25,100 bases of DNA from Allomeiothermus sp035760705 (lineage in GTDB: Bacteria; Deinococcota; Deinococci; Deinococcales; Thermaceae): contig DASTSL010000092.1 in the NCBI GenBank assembly GCA_035760705.1, forward strand, positions 1 to 25,100, written 5' to 3'. Shown piece by piece: positions 14,407 through 22,634 of the stretch. How positions within the stretch are numbered: position 1 is the stretch's first letter; each line of letters starts with the position of its first letter. Below the pieces are notes generated by a model. That model made no database searches. It saw only the letters and a list, made by a program, of their open reading frames with translations, and had not been told where the DNA came from. A program made the translations under genes and the position numbers.

Positions 14407-15570
14407 ATGCTTTCAGGAACCAACCTGGAGTACACCCGTTCATATAACCAGCGCGTGGTGCTGGAGGCTATCCGGCTGCACGAACCGGTTTCCCGCGCCG
14501 AGATCGCCCGCCACACCGGGCTCACCAACCAGACCGTCTCCAACATCGTGGCCGAGCTGCTCGAGCGGGGGGTCATCCAGGCCGGGAATAAACGCCTGGG
14601 GCGGCGCGGCCAGCCCGCCCTGGAGATCACCCTCAACCCCCAGGGGGCCTTCGCTATCGGCCTGCACCTGGACCGCGACCACCTGGCCGGGGTGTTGATG
14701 AACCTCAAGGGGAAGGTCGAACATCAGGTGCATTACGACGTCCATCTCCCCTCCCCCCTCGAGGCCCTCGAGCTGATGCAAAAAGCGGTGGTCAAGCTGG
14801 TCTCGAGCCGCCCCAAACCCCCCGACCTGTGGGGGGTGGGGGTGGCCTTGCCGGGGCCGATGGAGATGGAGAGCGGGCGGGTGGTCTCGGTGCCCAACTT
14901 CCCCGGCTGGCAGGACGTGGCGGTGCGGGACTGGCTGGAGGAGCACCTGGGGGTGCTGGTCTACCTGGAAAACGACGCCACCGCCGCGGCCACCGGCGAA
15001 CGCTGGTACGGGGTGGGCCGCGAATTCTCCGATTTTCTTTACGTCTATTTCGGCTTCAACCTGGGCGGGGGGGTGGTGATCGGCGGACACCCCCACCGGG
15101 GGGTATCTGGCAACGCCGGGGAATTGGGGAGCGTTTACGTGCAGACCGGGACCCACCCGCGAACCGTGGGCAATTTCGTGGGGCTGGAAGAGCTCTACAA
15201 AGCCGCCGGGGTCTCCCGGCTCGAGGACCTGGAAGCCCAATTCGACCGGCAAGACCCGCGGGTGCTGGCCTGGCTGGACCAAGCCGCCGAGATCCTGGCC
15301 CCTGCGCTGGCCACGGCGGAGAGCCTTTTAGACCCGCAGGCCCTGATCTTTGGCGGGCGGATGCCACAGCGGCTCACCCGCGAGCTGGTGGAACGCCTGG
15401 GCCAGCGGATGCCGCTCTACCGCATCCCCGGCAAGCCGTTCTGGCCCCGGCTCTTGCTGGGCCAGGCCAAGGAGGACGCCGCCTGTCTGGGGGCCGCGAC
15501 CCTACCCTTTTATGAAGAGATTGCCCCCAGCCACCGCCTGTTGCTCAAAAAGAGCGGTGAGGTGCTCTAG
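14407..15570 (+). CDS. ROK-family transcriptional regulator lacking the zinc motif
   Basis: A 387-residue ROK protein. The winged helix spans about residues 10-65 (VVLEAIRLHEPVSRAEIARH, then GLTNQTVSNIVAELLERGVI). The sugar-kinase-like part has GVGVALPGPM, LENDATAAATGE, FGFNLGGGVVIGG and GNAGELGSVYV. The usual CxCGxxGC zinc motif after GELG is missing, replaced by TGTHPRTVGNFVGLEEL, and the His of GELGH is Ser. Such ROK branches exist and may bind different sugars or none. It starts at ATG 14407, is divergent from the alpha-mannosidase and is followed by the sugar-binding protein 157 bases later. It is therefore the probable local regulator of both sides. Confidence 0.9.
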   Translation: MLSGTNLEYTRSYNQRVVLEAIRLHEPVSRAEIARHTGLTNQTVSNIVAELLERGVIQAGNKRLGRRGQPALEITLNPQGAFAIGLHLDRDHLAGVLMNLKGKVEHQVHYDVHLPSPLEALELMQKAVVKLVSSRPKPPDLWGVGVALPGPMEMESGRVVSVPNFPGWQDVAVRDWLEEHLGVLVYLENDATAAATGERWYGVGREFSDFLYVYFGFNLGGGVVIGGHPHRGVSGNAGELGSVYVQTGTHPRTVGNFVGLEELYKAAGVSRLEDLEAQFDRQDPRVLAWLDQAAEILAPALATAESLLDPQALIFGGRMPQRLTRELVERLGQRMPLYRIPGKPFWPRLLLGQAKEDAACLGAATLPFYEEIAPSHRLLLKKSGEVL

Positions 15571-15596
15571 AGCGGTGGTCATAACGTGGGGGAAGC

Positions 15597-15631
15597 GGTT
15601 TGCATCCATGCGGCCAAACAAAGTGCAAACC
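15597..15631. promoter_or_regulatory. Inverted repeat upstream of the sugar-binding protein gene
   Basis: GGTTTGCA (15597-15604) and its exact complement TGCAAACC (15624-15631) flank a 19-bp spacer, about 100 bases upstream of the start codon at 15728. It could be a two-site operator or an mRNA stem. It does not share the TTAACTCA half-site, so it would be a different regulator's target. No convincing -10/-35 pair was found next to it. Confidence 0.45.
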
Positions 15632-15727
15632 ACCCTGGCGAAGTGGAGGTGGAGCGTTGAGTCGAGCGAGGCAAACAGCGGCGAGCGGGTGATGGGATTT
15701 TTTGGCAGGTTTTCTTTGGGAGGGAAA

Positions 15728-16993
15728 ATGAGACTTAAAGGCCTAGTTTTTGCGATCGTGCTTCTGGGCCTGGCGATGGCCCAGACCCAGGTCACCTTCT
15801 GGACCTCCAGCACCAACCCGATTGACCTGGCGGCGCTCAAGAACATCGTGGCGGGGTTCAATAAAACCAACCCCAAAATCGCGGTCAAGCTGGTCCAGGT
15901 CACCGGCTCCGAGACCGACGCCGCCAAGCTGATGACCGCGGTGGCAGGCGGCACCGGCCCCGACGTGTACATGCTCGACCGCTTCACCATCGCCGAGCGC
16001 GCCGCAGCCGGGCTGCTCGAGGACCTGAGCCAGTACAAGGCGGAAAGCCTGGCGCTCAACTACCTGCCCTACGCCTGGGCCGAAACCCAGTTCGGCGGCA
16101 AGACCTACGGCCTGCCCTTCGACACCGACGCCCGGGTGCTCTACTACCGCAAAGACATGCTGCGGGCCGCCGGGGTAGACCCCAACACCCTCGACCCCAG
16201 CAAGGGCGTGCCCACCATAAAAACCATCCAGGACATCGCCGCCAAGATCAACAAGGCCGATAGCTCGGGGGCCTATACCCAGCTCGGCTTTATCCCCTGG
16301 TTCAACCAAGGCTGGCACTACACCTGGGGCTGGGCCTTTGGCGGGAAGTTCTACGACGCCAAAGCCTGCAAGGTCACCCCCACCGATCCCGGGGTGGTGG
16401 CGGGCTTCCAGTTTCTCTACGACTGGGCCAAGAACTTAGGCCCGCAGAAGGTGCAGACCTTTATCAGCACCTACGCCCCGCCCAACTACCCGCCCGCGCA
16501 AGACCCCTTCGTGACCGGCAAGCTGGCCATGGTGGTGACCGGGGACTGGTTCTTGCAGACCATGAAAGAGTACGCCCCCAACGTGGATTACGGCATCACC
16601 TACATCCCCACCCCAGACGCCAAGAAGACCACCTGGGCGGGGGGCTGGTCGATGGTGATCCCCAAGGGGGCCAAGCAGGCCGCCGCGGCCTGGGAGTTTC
16701 TCAAGTACATCGCCGGGGCTCCGGGGCAGCGGGTCTACACCAAGGAGTCCGCCCACCTGCCCACCTGGAGGGCGCTCTTGAACGACAATAGCCTCTACGA
16801 CACCCGTCACCTGTTCTTCAAAAACCTGCTGCCCAGCGCCAACAGCCGCCCCCCGCTGCCGGTAGGCGCCTTGTACTGGGACGAGCTGACCAGCGCAATG
16901 AACAAGGTCACCTTGAACCAGGCCGAACCCAAGGCAGCGCTCGAGGAGGTCGCCAACCGGGTCAACGCCCAGTTGCAACAGTTCTGCAAATAA
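15728..16993 (+). CDS. ABC transporter sugar-binding protein (extracellular solute-binding family 1)
   Basis: A 421-residue exported protein. Signal peptide MRLKGLVFAIVLLGLAMAQ without lipobox cysteine. The mature protein opens TQVTFWTSS and has GGTGPDVYMLDRFTIAERAA, YGLPFDTDARVLYYRKDMLR, GKLAMVVTGDWFLQ and WAGGWSMVIPKGAKQAAAAW, all typical of family 1 sugar-binding proteins. Two cysteines occur late, in KACKV and at the penultimate residue. The frame is open upstream into the ROK gene, but ATG 15728 with GGGAGGG just before it and a signal peptide right behind it is the clear start. Two permease genes follow, the first after 21 bases. Given the alpha-mannosidase, a mannose-containing oligosaccharide is a fair guess. 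Confidence 0.93.
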   Translation: MRLKGLVFAIVLLGLAMAQTQVTFWTSSTNPIDLAALKNIVAGFNKTNPKIAVKLVQVTGSETDAAKLMTAVAGGTGPDVYMLDRFTIAERAAAGLLEDLSQYKAESLALNYLPYAWAETQFGGKTYGLPFDTDARVLYYRKDMLRAAGVDPNTLDPSKGVPTIKTIQDIAAKINKADSSGAYTQLGFIPWFNQGWHYTWGWAFGGKFYDAKACKVTPTDPGVVAGFQFLYDWAKNLGPQKVQTFISTYAPPNYPPAQDPFVTGKLAMVVTGDWFLQTMKEYAPNVDYGITYIPTPDAKKTTWAGGWSMVIPKGAKQAAAAWEFLKYIAGAPGQRVYTKESAHLPTWRALLNDNSLYDTRHLFFKNLLPSANSRPPLPVGALYWDELTSAMNKVTLNQAEPKAALEEVANRVNAQLQQFCK

Positions 16994-17014
16994 GTCTAGG
17001 GGTGGGGAGTGCCC

Positions 17015-17899
17015 ATGACGCGGCGGGAGCGCTACAACTTATTGATCGGGCTGCTCTTCATCAGCCCCTGGATCATCGGGTTTTTGGCCTTCTTGGTCTA
17101 CCCCATCGTGAGTTCGGCCTACTTGAGCTTCACCCGCTTCTCGGGGTTCGGCGCGGCCCAGTGGATCGGCTGGGGGAACTACACCCGCATGGCGGGCGAC
17201 GCGCTGTTCTGGAAATCCCTCTACAACACCGCCTATTACACCCTTCTGGCCGTGCCCATCGGGGTGGTGGTGGCCATCGTGCTGGCGGTGGCGATGAACC
17301 AGCGGCTGCGCGAGATCCCCATCTACCGGGCGGCGCTCTACCTGCCCTCGGTGCTGCCCATTTACGCCCTTTCCTTCATCTTCATCTGGCTCTTGAATCC
17401 ACGTTACGGGCTGATCAACCTGGTGCTGCGCTGGCTGGGTCTGCCCCCCATTGACTGGCTGGGCGACCCGGCTTGGGCCAAGTTCTCCATCGTGCTGCTG
17501 GCGCAGCTTGGGGCCGGGCAGTACGCCCTGATCTTCCTGGCCAGCATCCGGGGTATCCCCCAGACCCTCTACGACGCCGCCGAGATCGACGGGGCCAGCC
17601 AGTGGCACAAGTTCCGCTTCGTCACCCTGCCCCTCATCACCCCGGTGATCCTCTACGACGTGGTCATCGGGTTGGGGCTGGGTTTGCAGGTCTTCGCGCC
17701 GTCTTACATCATCACCAGCGGCGGGCCGGTGAACTCGACTTTGTTTTACGTCTACTACCTCTACAACAACGCCTTCCGCTACAGCCAAGTGGGCTATGCT
17801 TCGGCTTTATCCTGGGTGCTCTTCTTGCTGAGCGTGGTGCTGGCTTACGGGATCTTCCGCTGGTCGCGGCGCTGGGTCAACTACGAGGTGGGGACGTGA
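17015..17899 (+). CDS. ABC sugar transporter permease, MalF/LacF-type
   Basis: A 294-residue inner-membrane permease with about six membrane helices. The first follows the basic MTRRERYN start (LLIGLLFISPWIIGFLAFLV). The cytoplasmic EAA loop, which docks the ATPase, reads DAAEIDGASQWHKFRFVTLP with the conserved glycine. Start is ATG 17015, five bases after GGGGAG; GTG 17009 is in frame but too close to that site. The last four bases overlap the next permease start, so the two subunits are coupled. It pairs with the MalG-type protein to form the channel. Confidence 0.92.
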   Translation: MTRRERYNLLIGLLFISPWIIGFLAFLVYPIVSSAYLSFTRFSGFGAAQWIGWGNYTRMAGDALFWKSLYNTAYYTLLAVPIGVVVAIVLAVAMNQRLREIPIYRAALYLPSVLPIYALSFIFIWLLNPRYGLINLVLRWLGLPPIDWLGDPAWAKFSIVLLAQLGAGQYALIFLASIRGIPQTLYDAAEIDGASQWHKFRFVTLPLITPVILYDVVIGLGLGLQVFAPSYIITSGGPVNSTLFYVYYLYNNAFRYSQVGYASALSWVLFLLSVVLAYGIFRWSRRWVNYEVGT

Positions 17900-18777
17900 G
17901 GACGGTCGAAAGCAAGCAAGCGGGCCTCGAGCGCCGCCAGCCGGGCCCCCGGAAGTCCCAGCGCAACCAGGGCCTGTGGATCTCCCGCATCATCCTGATC
18001 GTGGCCTCCATCCTCTACGTCACCCCCATCTACTGGATGATCACCACCGCGGTCAAAAGCCCCACCGAACTCGCGGTCTTCCCGCCCACCCTGATTCCCG
18101 GAGAGTGGCACTGGGAGAATTTCGCCCGCTCGGTGGAGTTCATCCCATTCGGGCGCTATCTGATCAATACCCTGATCATCACCTTCTTCAGCGTGGTGGG
18201 TTCGGTGATCTCCAACCTGATCGTGGCTTACGGCTTCTCGCGCATCCAATGGCGGGGCCGCGACCTGATCTTCGGGCTGGTGGTGGCGACCATCTTCGTG
18301 CCCTTCCCGGTGACGGTGGTCCCGCTTTTCGTGATCTTCGCCAAGCTGGGCTGGATCAACACCTTTTTGCCGCTGATCGTCCCCACCTTTTTCGCCAACC
18401 CCTTCTACGTCTTTTTGCTGCGCCAGTTCCTGATGCAGATCCCCTTCGAAATCTCCGAGTCGGCCAAGGTGGATGGGGCCAGCGAGTGGCAGGTGCTGTG
18501 GTACTTGATCCTGCCCCTGGCTCGGCCCGCCATCGCGGTGGTGGCGATCTTCGCGGCCATCGCCGCCTGGAACGATTTCTTCGGACCCCTCATCTACCTG
18601 CAAGACGAGAGCAAATACACCCTCTCGATTGGCCTCCAGATGTTCCGCTCGACCCATCAGGTACAGTGGAGCCTGATGATGGCGGCCTCCACGCTGGTGG
18701 TGCTGCCGGTGATCGTGATCTTCCTGGCCTTCCAGCGCTCGTTTATCGAGGGGATTACCCTGGGGAGCATCAAATGA
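17896..18777 (+). CDS. ABC sugar transporter permease, MalG/LacG-type
   Basis: A 293-residue permease with an extended basic N-terminal tail (about 28 residues), then six predicted helices starting at WISRIILIVASILYVTPIYW. The EAA loop is SAKVDGASEWQVLWYLILPL. The protein ends GITLGSIK, the typical C-terminus of this permease class. GTG at 17896 overlaps the previous stop as GTGA. No ATP-binding gene follows; the operon ends and the next gene is convergent. A shared MalK/MsmK-like ATPase elsewhere is the usual arrangement in this case. No clear terminator was seen in the 45 bases that follow. Confidence 0.92.
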   Translation: MRTVESKQAGLERRQPGPRKSQRNQGLWISRIILIVASILYVTPIYWMITTAVKSPTELAVFPPTLIPGEWHWENFARSVEFIPFGRYLINTLIITFFSVVGSVISNLIVAYGFSRIQWRGRDLIFGLVVATIFVPFPVTVVPLFVIFAKLGWINTFLPLIVPTFFANPFYVFLLRQFLMQIPFEISESAKVDGASEWQVLWYLILPLARPAIAVVAIFAAIAAWNDFFGPLIYLQDESKYTLSIGLQMFRSTHQVQWSLMMAASTLVVLPVIVIFLAFQRSFIEGITLGSIK

Positions 18778-18822
18778 GCCAGAGGCCGGGTGCGGCGGGC
18801 TGTGGGGCAAAAGAAACGCGCC

Positions 18823-20532
18823 CTAACCCCGGCGGCGGGTCAGGGCGAACTCCTGGGTTCCCAAGGTCAGCAAGTCTCCCGGCTTCAAGGCCGCCCTGCG
18901 TCCGAGCGGAAGCGCGTTCCCGTTGAGCTGGGTCGGCTCGGCCAGCGCGGTGACCTCGAGCCCCTCCGCCCCCAACCGGATCTCGGCGTGGCGAGGGGCG
19001 ATCCCCCCGACGACCACGGTACAGCCGGGGTCGGAGCCCAGGGTGGCCTGCTTGAGCGGAAAGGGCAGCGGGTAGGTTTGGTGGTTCCCCTGCAAGGCCC
19101 AGGCTTCCTTGGCCTGTGGCGGCTCGCTGCCCCGCACCCGGAACACGAACTCGGTGGCCCCCAAGCGCAGCCGATCCCCCGAGTTCAGGGTTTGCCGTGC
19201 CGCCGCCTGGCCGTTGACCAGGATGGGCTGGCCCTCCCAAACCCAGCCCCCCGGCTCGAGCCGCAGCACCCCGGCCTTGAGGGGCAGGTCGCGCTCGCGA
19301 TACAGACCGATGTCGTTGGCGTCGGAGCGTCCCAGGCTCACGGTGGGCTTGGCCAGGATGTACTCCTTGCCCTCGTAGGGCCCGCTGGTGACCCCCACCA
19401 GCCAGGCCGACTTGAAAGCCTGCTGCGCCCACTGCACCATCATCCCCACGAAGGCCCCCAGGATGGCGAAACCCACCAGCCGCGCCAAGACCCCACTCCC
19501 CAACCCCAACAGGAACTCGAAGGCCAGCCCGCCCAGCAAACCGCCCACCACCCCGCCCGAAGCCCCCCGCAGGGCCTTGGCCCTCGAGCGGTCGGCCAGC
19601 CCCAAAAAAAGCCCGGCCCCCGCGCCCAGCACGGCCCAGCCCAAACCGCGCCCGCTGCCCAACGTTCCCAGCAAGACCTGGCCAGTGAAGGCCGCCACCC
19701 CGCCCAGCAGGGCCGCGCTCAACGGCACCCAGGAGAGGTCGCGAAAGATGCGCCCCCGCAGGGTCAGCAGGTTCTGGCCCAGCAGGAGCAAGAGCCCGAG
19801 CCCGAAGGCGACCAGCGCCCCCCGCGCGAACGCGTCCCACAGCACCTGGCCCAAGCTGGCGGCGGGGTTGTCCCCGAAGAGTTGCCGGATGGCGCGCTCA
19901 GCCTGCTGGAATGCCTCGCCGAACTGCCCGGCGGTGGTGGGGAAAACCCAGTTGGGCGAGCCAGTGAGCTGCTCGAGAAAAGCCAGATCGGCGTCCTCGG
20001 TCCCCACCGCCACCAACCGGATGCCCTGGGAGCGGATGCGCTCGGCTACCGCCAGGGCCTGTGCCCCCGCCTCCCGCTGGGAGATCCCGGTGCCGCCCGG
20101 CACCCCGTCGGTGAAGAGCAGGATGCTGCGGGCTGGGGTGTTCGCATCGGCCAGGGTGGAGAGCCCGGCCTCGAGCCCCTCCGCCATCATGGTGGCCCCC
20201 CCGTCCTGGATGCGCTGGATGGCCGAGCGTAAGCCCTGCGGGTCGCTCGAGAGGGGGCTCTCAAGGTGGGCGGTGGTTCCAAACCCCACCACCGCTATTT
20301 GGGTCAGCCCCAGGTTCTGCCGGGCCACGAAGTCTTGGGCGGCGCGTTTGACCTCGGGGAGCTTGCCGTCTTGGTTCATGCTCCCGGAGGCGTCCAGGAC
20401 CAGGGCAATCGCGGCAGGCCCGGTGGATTCGCGCGGGGCAGCGGGCCTGGGCAAGAGCCACTCCGCCAACAGCCCACCCAGCACACAGCCGATGGCTCCG
20501 AGTAGGGCGAAGGTTCTCAGGGACGGTTTCAT
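18823..20532 (-). CDS. Membrane VWA-domain protein with two C-terminal FHA-like domains
   Basis: A 569-residue protein. A membrane anchor (residues 7-27) precedes a von Willebrand A domain (about 38-215) with an intact metal site: D47-A-S49-G-S51, the GGATMMAEGL threonine loop and LLFTDGVPGG. Several glycine-rich membrane helices fill about 245-375. Two FHA-like domains end the protein. The first has LGRSDANDI but lacks the SxxH pair. The second has LGSDPGCTV, APRHAEIRL and TQLNG, closer to but still short of the canonical pThr-binding set. The VWA site probably binds Mg2+ and a partner protein. It is the last gene of the kinase-FHA-PP2C cluster, separated from PP2C by a repeat element. The start at ATG 20532 has only a weak site (CTGGGAA). 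Confidence 0.85.
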   Translation of the reverse strand: MKPSLRTFALLGAIGCVLGGLLAEWLLPRPAAPRESTGPAAIALVLDASGSMNQDGKLPEVKRAAQDFVARQNLGLTQIAVVGFGTTAHLESPLSSDPQGLRSAIQRIQDGGATMMAEGLEAGLSTLADANTPARSILLFTDGVPGGTGISQREAGAQALAVAERIRSQGIRLVAVGTEDADLAFLEQLTGSPNWVFPTTAGQFGEAFQQAERAIRQLFGDNPAASLGQVLWDAFARGALVAFGLGLLLLLGQNLLTLRGRIFRDLSWVPLSAALLGGVAAFTGQVLLGTLGSGRGLGWAVLGAGAGLFLGLADRSRAKALRGASGGVVGGLLGGLAFEFLLGLGSGVLARLVGFAILGAFVGMMVQWAQQAFKSAWLVGVTSGPYEGKEYILAKPTVSLGRSDANDIGLYRERDLPLKAGVLRLEPGGWVWEGQPILVNGQAAARQTLNSGDRLRLGATEFVFRVRGSEPPQAKEAWALQGNHQTYPLPFPLKQATLGSDPGCTVVVGGIAPRHAEIRLGAEGLEVTALAEPTQLNGNALPLGRRAALKPGDLLTLGTQEFALTRRRG

Positions 20533-20620
20533 GGTTGGGTTCCCAGGGCATTTTCAACTTCTATGCACCTCGAGGGCTTCGTCGTTCAGCGTTTAGCCTC
20601 GAGCGGTTCATGTGCCCATT

Positions 20621-20863
20621 CCCTGTCATCCTGAGCTTGTCGCTCATCGCGTTTGCGGCATAGCCGGTATGCGGCAAGCCGGTATGCGGCAGAGCCGGTA
20701 GCGATAGGGGTGTTGCAGGATCTCTCATGCGCACCGCTCGTCTATTGCTCGGGCCAGGGACCGATCCGTGTACGGGCCCGAGTTTATTGGTGTCCACCCA
20801 TAAGAGGGGTGCTGAAACCCAACTATCCCTTCGGGATGAAGGCTAGCGCTCAGAATGACAGGG
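20621..20863. mobile_element. MITE-like intergenic repeat with 16-bp inverted ends
   Basis: The left end CCCTGTCATCCTGAGC and the right end GCTCAGAATGACAGGG are complementary at 15 of 16 positions and enclose 243 bp without a gene. The TGTCATCCTGAGC end, and the inner GCAGGATCTC, recall a widespread bacterial intergenic repeat whose ends have this form (from memory, not searched). No flanking target duplication was recognised. The element lies inside what would otherwise be one operon and may add a terminator-like stem or a promoter. Confidence 0.6.
20655..20701. repeat. Three short tandem repeats inside the repeat element
   Basis: Three 15-16 bp units run head to tail: GCGGCATAGCCGGTAT, GCGGCAAGCCGGTAT and GCGGCAGAGCCGGTAG. 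They differ only in the one or two bases between GCGGCA and GCCGGTA and in the last base. The length variation points to slippage or modular growth of the element. Confidence 0.75.
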
Positions 20864-20902
20864 CTTTTTGGTTGGCGTTTTGAAGCGGATGAACGGACAT
20901 GG

Positions 20903-22633
20903 CTAGCTCACCCGCCGCACGATGAGGGCGGTGGCGTTGTCGGGGGCACCGGCCTCGAGCGCGGCGGCCACCAGGGCTTGGGCGGCAGCCTGGGGGGTGG
21001 GGTTGCCAGAGAGGATCTCCGCCATGCGATGGTCGCTCACCTCGCCCCAGACCCCGTCCGACACCAGCAGTAAGGCTTCGCCGGGGGCCAAGCTGGCGGT
21101 GGGGCCTTCTAGCAGGCCGTCCACGTAGCCCTCCTGTGGCTGGCGCAGGCTGCCCAGCGAACGCAGCACCTTGTTGCGGTCGGGGTGCCCCTGGGCCTCC
21201 TCGGGGGTGATCATCCCGCTGGCCAGCATCGCCCCCACCAGCGAGTGGTCGCGGCTGATCTGGCGCAAGCCTTGCCCGCTCCACGAGTAAGCCCGGGTGT
21301 CGCCCACGTGGGCCAAGGCGTAGCGGGCGCCCACCAAGAGCAGAGCGCTGATCGTGCAGCCGCCGTCCCTACCGCCCAGGGCTTGCAGCACGGCGGCGTT
21401 GGCCTCCCAGACCAGTCGCACCGCCCAATCGGCCTGGGCTTGGGGGTCGTCGAGGGGGTGCGGCGGGGCCGGGGCCACGAAGGTCTCCACCGCGGCCTGG
21501 CTGGCCCGCTCGCCCGCCGCCATCCCGCCCATACCGTCAGCGACGCAGGCCCGCAGCAGGAGGGTGTGGTTGGCGTGGGCCTGAACGCGCTCGAGCCGGT
21601 AGGCGAAGGCGTCTTCGTTATAGGGCCGGTCGGGGTTGAGCCCAACGCTGGTGGCGGCCCCGACCTCGAGCACCGGCAGCGGGGGGGCCGAGAGCGACTT
21701 GAGCAGTGCCAAGGCCTGTTGCGGGGTGGGCCGCTCGCCCACCGGGGCCAGCAGTTGGTTGAGGGCCTGGGGAACCCCGGCCAGCGAGATCCCCATGAGC
21801 AGCAGATCGCTCGGCCCCTCCACCGGCAGGGCGGTGCCACTGAGGAGTTCAAAGAGCAGCGCCCCGAGCAAGTAGACCCCGGCTTTCGCGCTGAGGGTAG
21901 CCTCGGCCAGCACCTCGGGCGGGGTGTAGCCTTCGCGCCAGAGCGGTTCGGCCCGGCTCCCAATGCGGGCCAGGCGGGGCGGCGGGACAAGCCGTAGCCC
22001 TCCTTCGGCGCGGAGGAGGGAACGGGGCTCGAGGTCCACCAGGGTGAGCCCCTTGAGTTCCAGGAAATAGACGAACTGGGCCAGCGGGCGCACCACCTCG
22101 AGGGCTTCCTCGAGCGGGAGGTTCCGGCCCACCCCCTTCCCCTGGGGGGCAGCCACCGCCACACCCTCCGGCCCCGCGTACAGCAACTTGGGCAGGAGCC
22201 GGTGCCCCCCGACTTCGGCCAGCAGGGTTCCGTCCAAGCCGGGGTTGAGGAGGGCTTTCGTAGCCCCATCGGGGCCGGGCTGGTGCCCGTAACGGGGGGA
22301 ATCCTGAGTCGCCCAGTACCAGCCCGCCAGATAGGGCTCGCCCACCGTGAAGGCCAGGTCACCCCAGGTGAGCAGGGTGCCGGGGGCCAGATCGGAGTTT
22401 TCCACGGTGAGGGGCAGGGGGGTCTCCTCGAGAAAACCCTGGTCCGGCAATGCAGGCTCCGGCGGGGGCTCCTTAGCCACCATGCCCTCGTTCTCGGCGG
22501 CGGCGACCGCCTCGGCCACCCGGTTATCGCCGCGAAACGACGTCTCCGGTTCGGGGAGCGGGGATTCCTCCGGGCTATCGCCGCGAAAATATGCCTCGGG
22601 ACGCTCGTCCGGCAGCCGGTCCTGGTCCGGCAT
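20903..22633 (-). CDS. PP2C-type protein phosphatase fused to a degenerate kinase-like domain
   Basis: A 576-residue cytoplasmic protein. The C-terminal half (about 325-576) is a complete PP2C Ser/Thr phosphatase: RPYNEDAFAY (338-345), VADGMGGMAAGE (364-375), ALAHVGDTRAY, LLLVSDGVWGEVSD and PDNATALIV, with all metal aspartates present. Residues about 80-315 align with a protein kinase but have lost catalysis. The start resembles GTxLxxG...Y of the neighbouring kinase without its glycine loop; HRDIKPDN is replaced by LVDLEPRSLL (199-207) and DFG by PPPR. A kinase-like tail with YTPPE and VYLLGALLFELLSG is kept. The acidic N-terminus has two FRGD motifs. ATG 22633 follows the FHA stop by one base. 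It likely reverses phosphorylation by the kinase upstream, with the dead kinase domain as a docking or sensing part. Confidence 0.9.
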   Translation of the reverse strand: MPDQDRLPDERPEAYFRGDSPEESPLPEPETSFRGDNRVAEAVAAAENEGMVAKEPPPEPALPDQGFLEETPLPLTVENSDLAPGTLLTWGDLAFTVGEPYLAGWYWATQDSPRYGHQPGPDGATKALLNPGLDGTLLAEVGGHRLLPKLLYAGPEGVAVAAPQGKGVGRNLPLEEALEVVRPLAQFVYFLELKGLTLVDLEPRSLLRAEGGLRLVPPPRLARIGSRAEPLWREGYTPPEVLAEATLSAKAGVYLLGALLFELLSGTALPVEGPSDLLLMGISLAGVPQALNQLLAPVGERPTPQQALALLKSLSAPPLPVLEVGAATSVGLNPDRPYNEDAFAYRLERVQAHANHTLLLRACVADGMGGMAAGERASQAAVETFVAPAPPHPLDDPQAQADWAVRLVWEANAAVLQALGGRDGGCTISALLLVGARYALAHVGDTRAYSWSGQGLRQISRDHSLVGAMLASGMITPEEAQGHPDRNKVLRSLGSLRQPQEGYVDGLLEGPTASLAPGEALLLVSDGVWGEVSDHRMAEILSGNPTPQAAAQALVAAALEAGAPDNATALIVRRVS

Positions 22634-22634
22634 G

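Larger units (their letters stand above)
20533..20902. other. Intergenic stretch occupied by a repeat element
   Basis: 370 bases between the PP2C and VWA genes. Most of it (20621-20863) is a repeat element with inverted ends. The remaining 88 bases next to the VWA gene should hold its promoter, if it has one, but no clear -35/-10 pair was found. Confidence 0.6.

Noticed and set aside
15350..15727. N-terminal extension of the second sugar-binding protein
   Set aside because: It overlaps the ROK gene and would bury the signal peptide that starts at ATG 15728.
18790..20232. Long plus-strand frame opposite the VWA gene
   Set aside because: Low-complexity Gln/Pro/Gly/His composition; the opposite strand encodes clear VWA and FHA-like domains.
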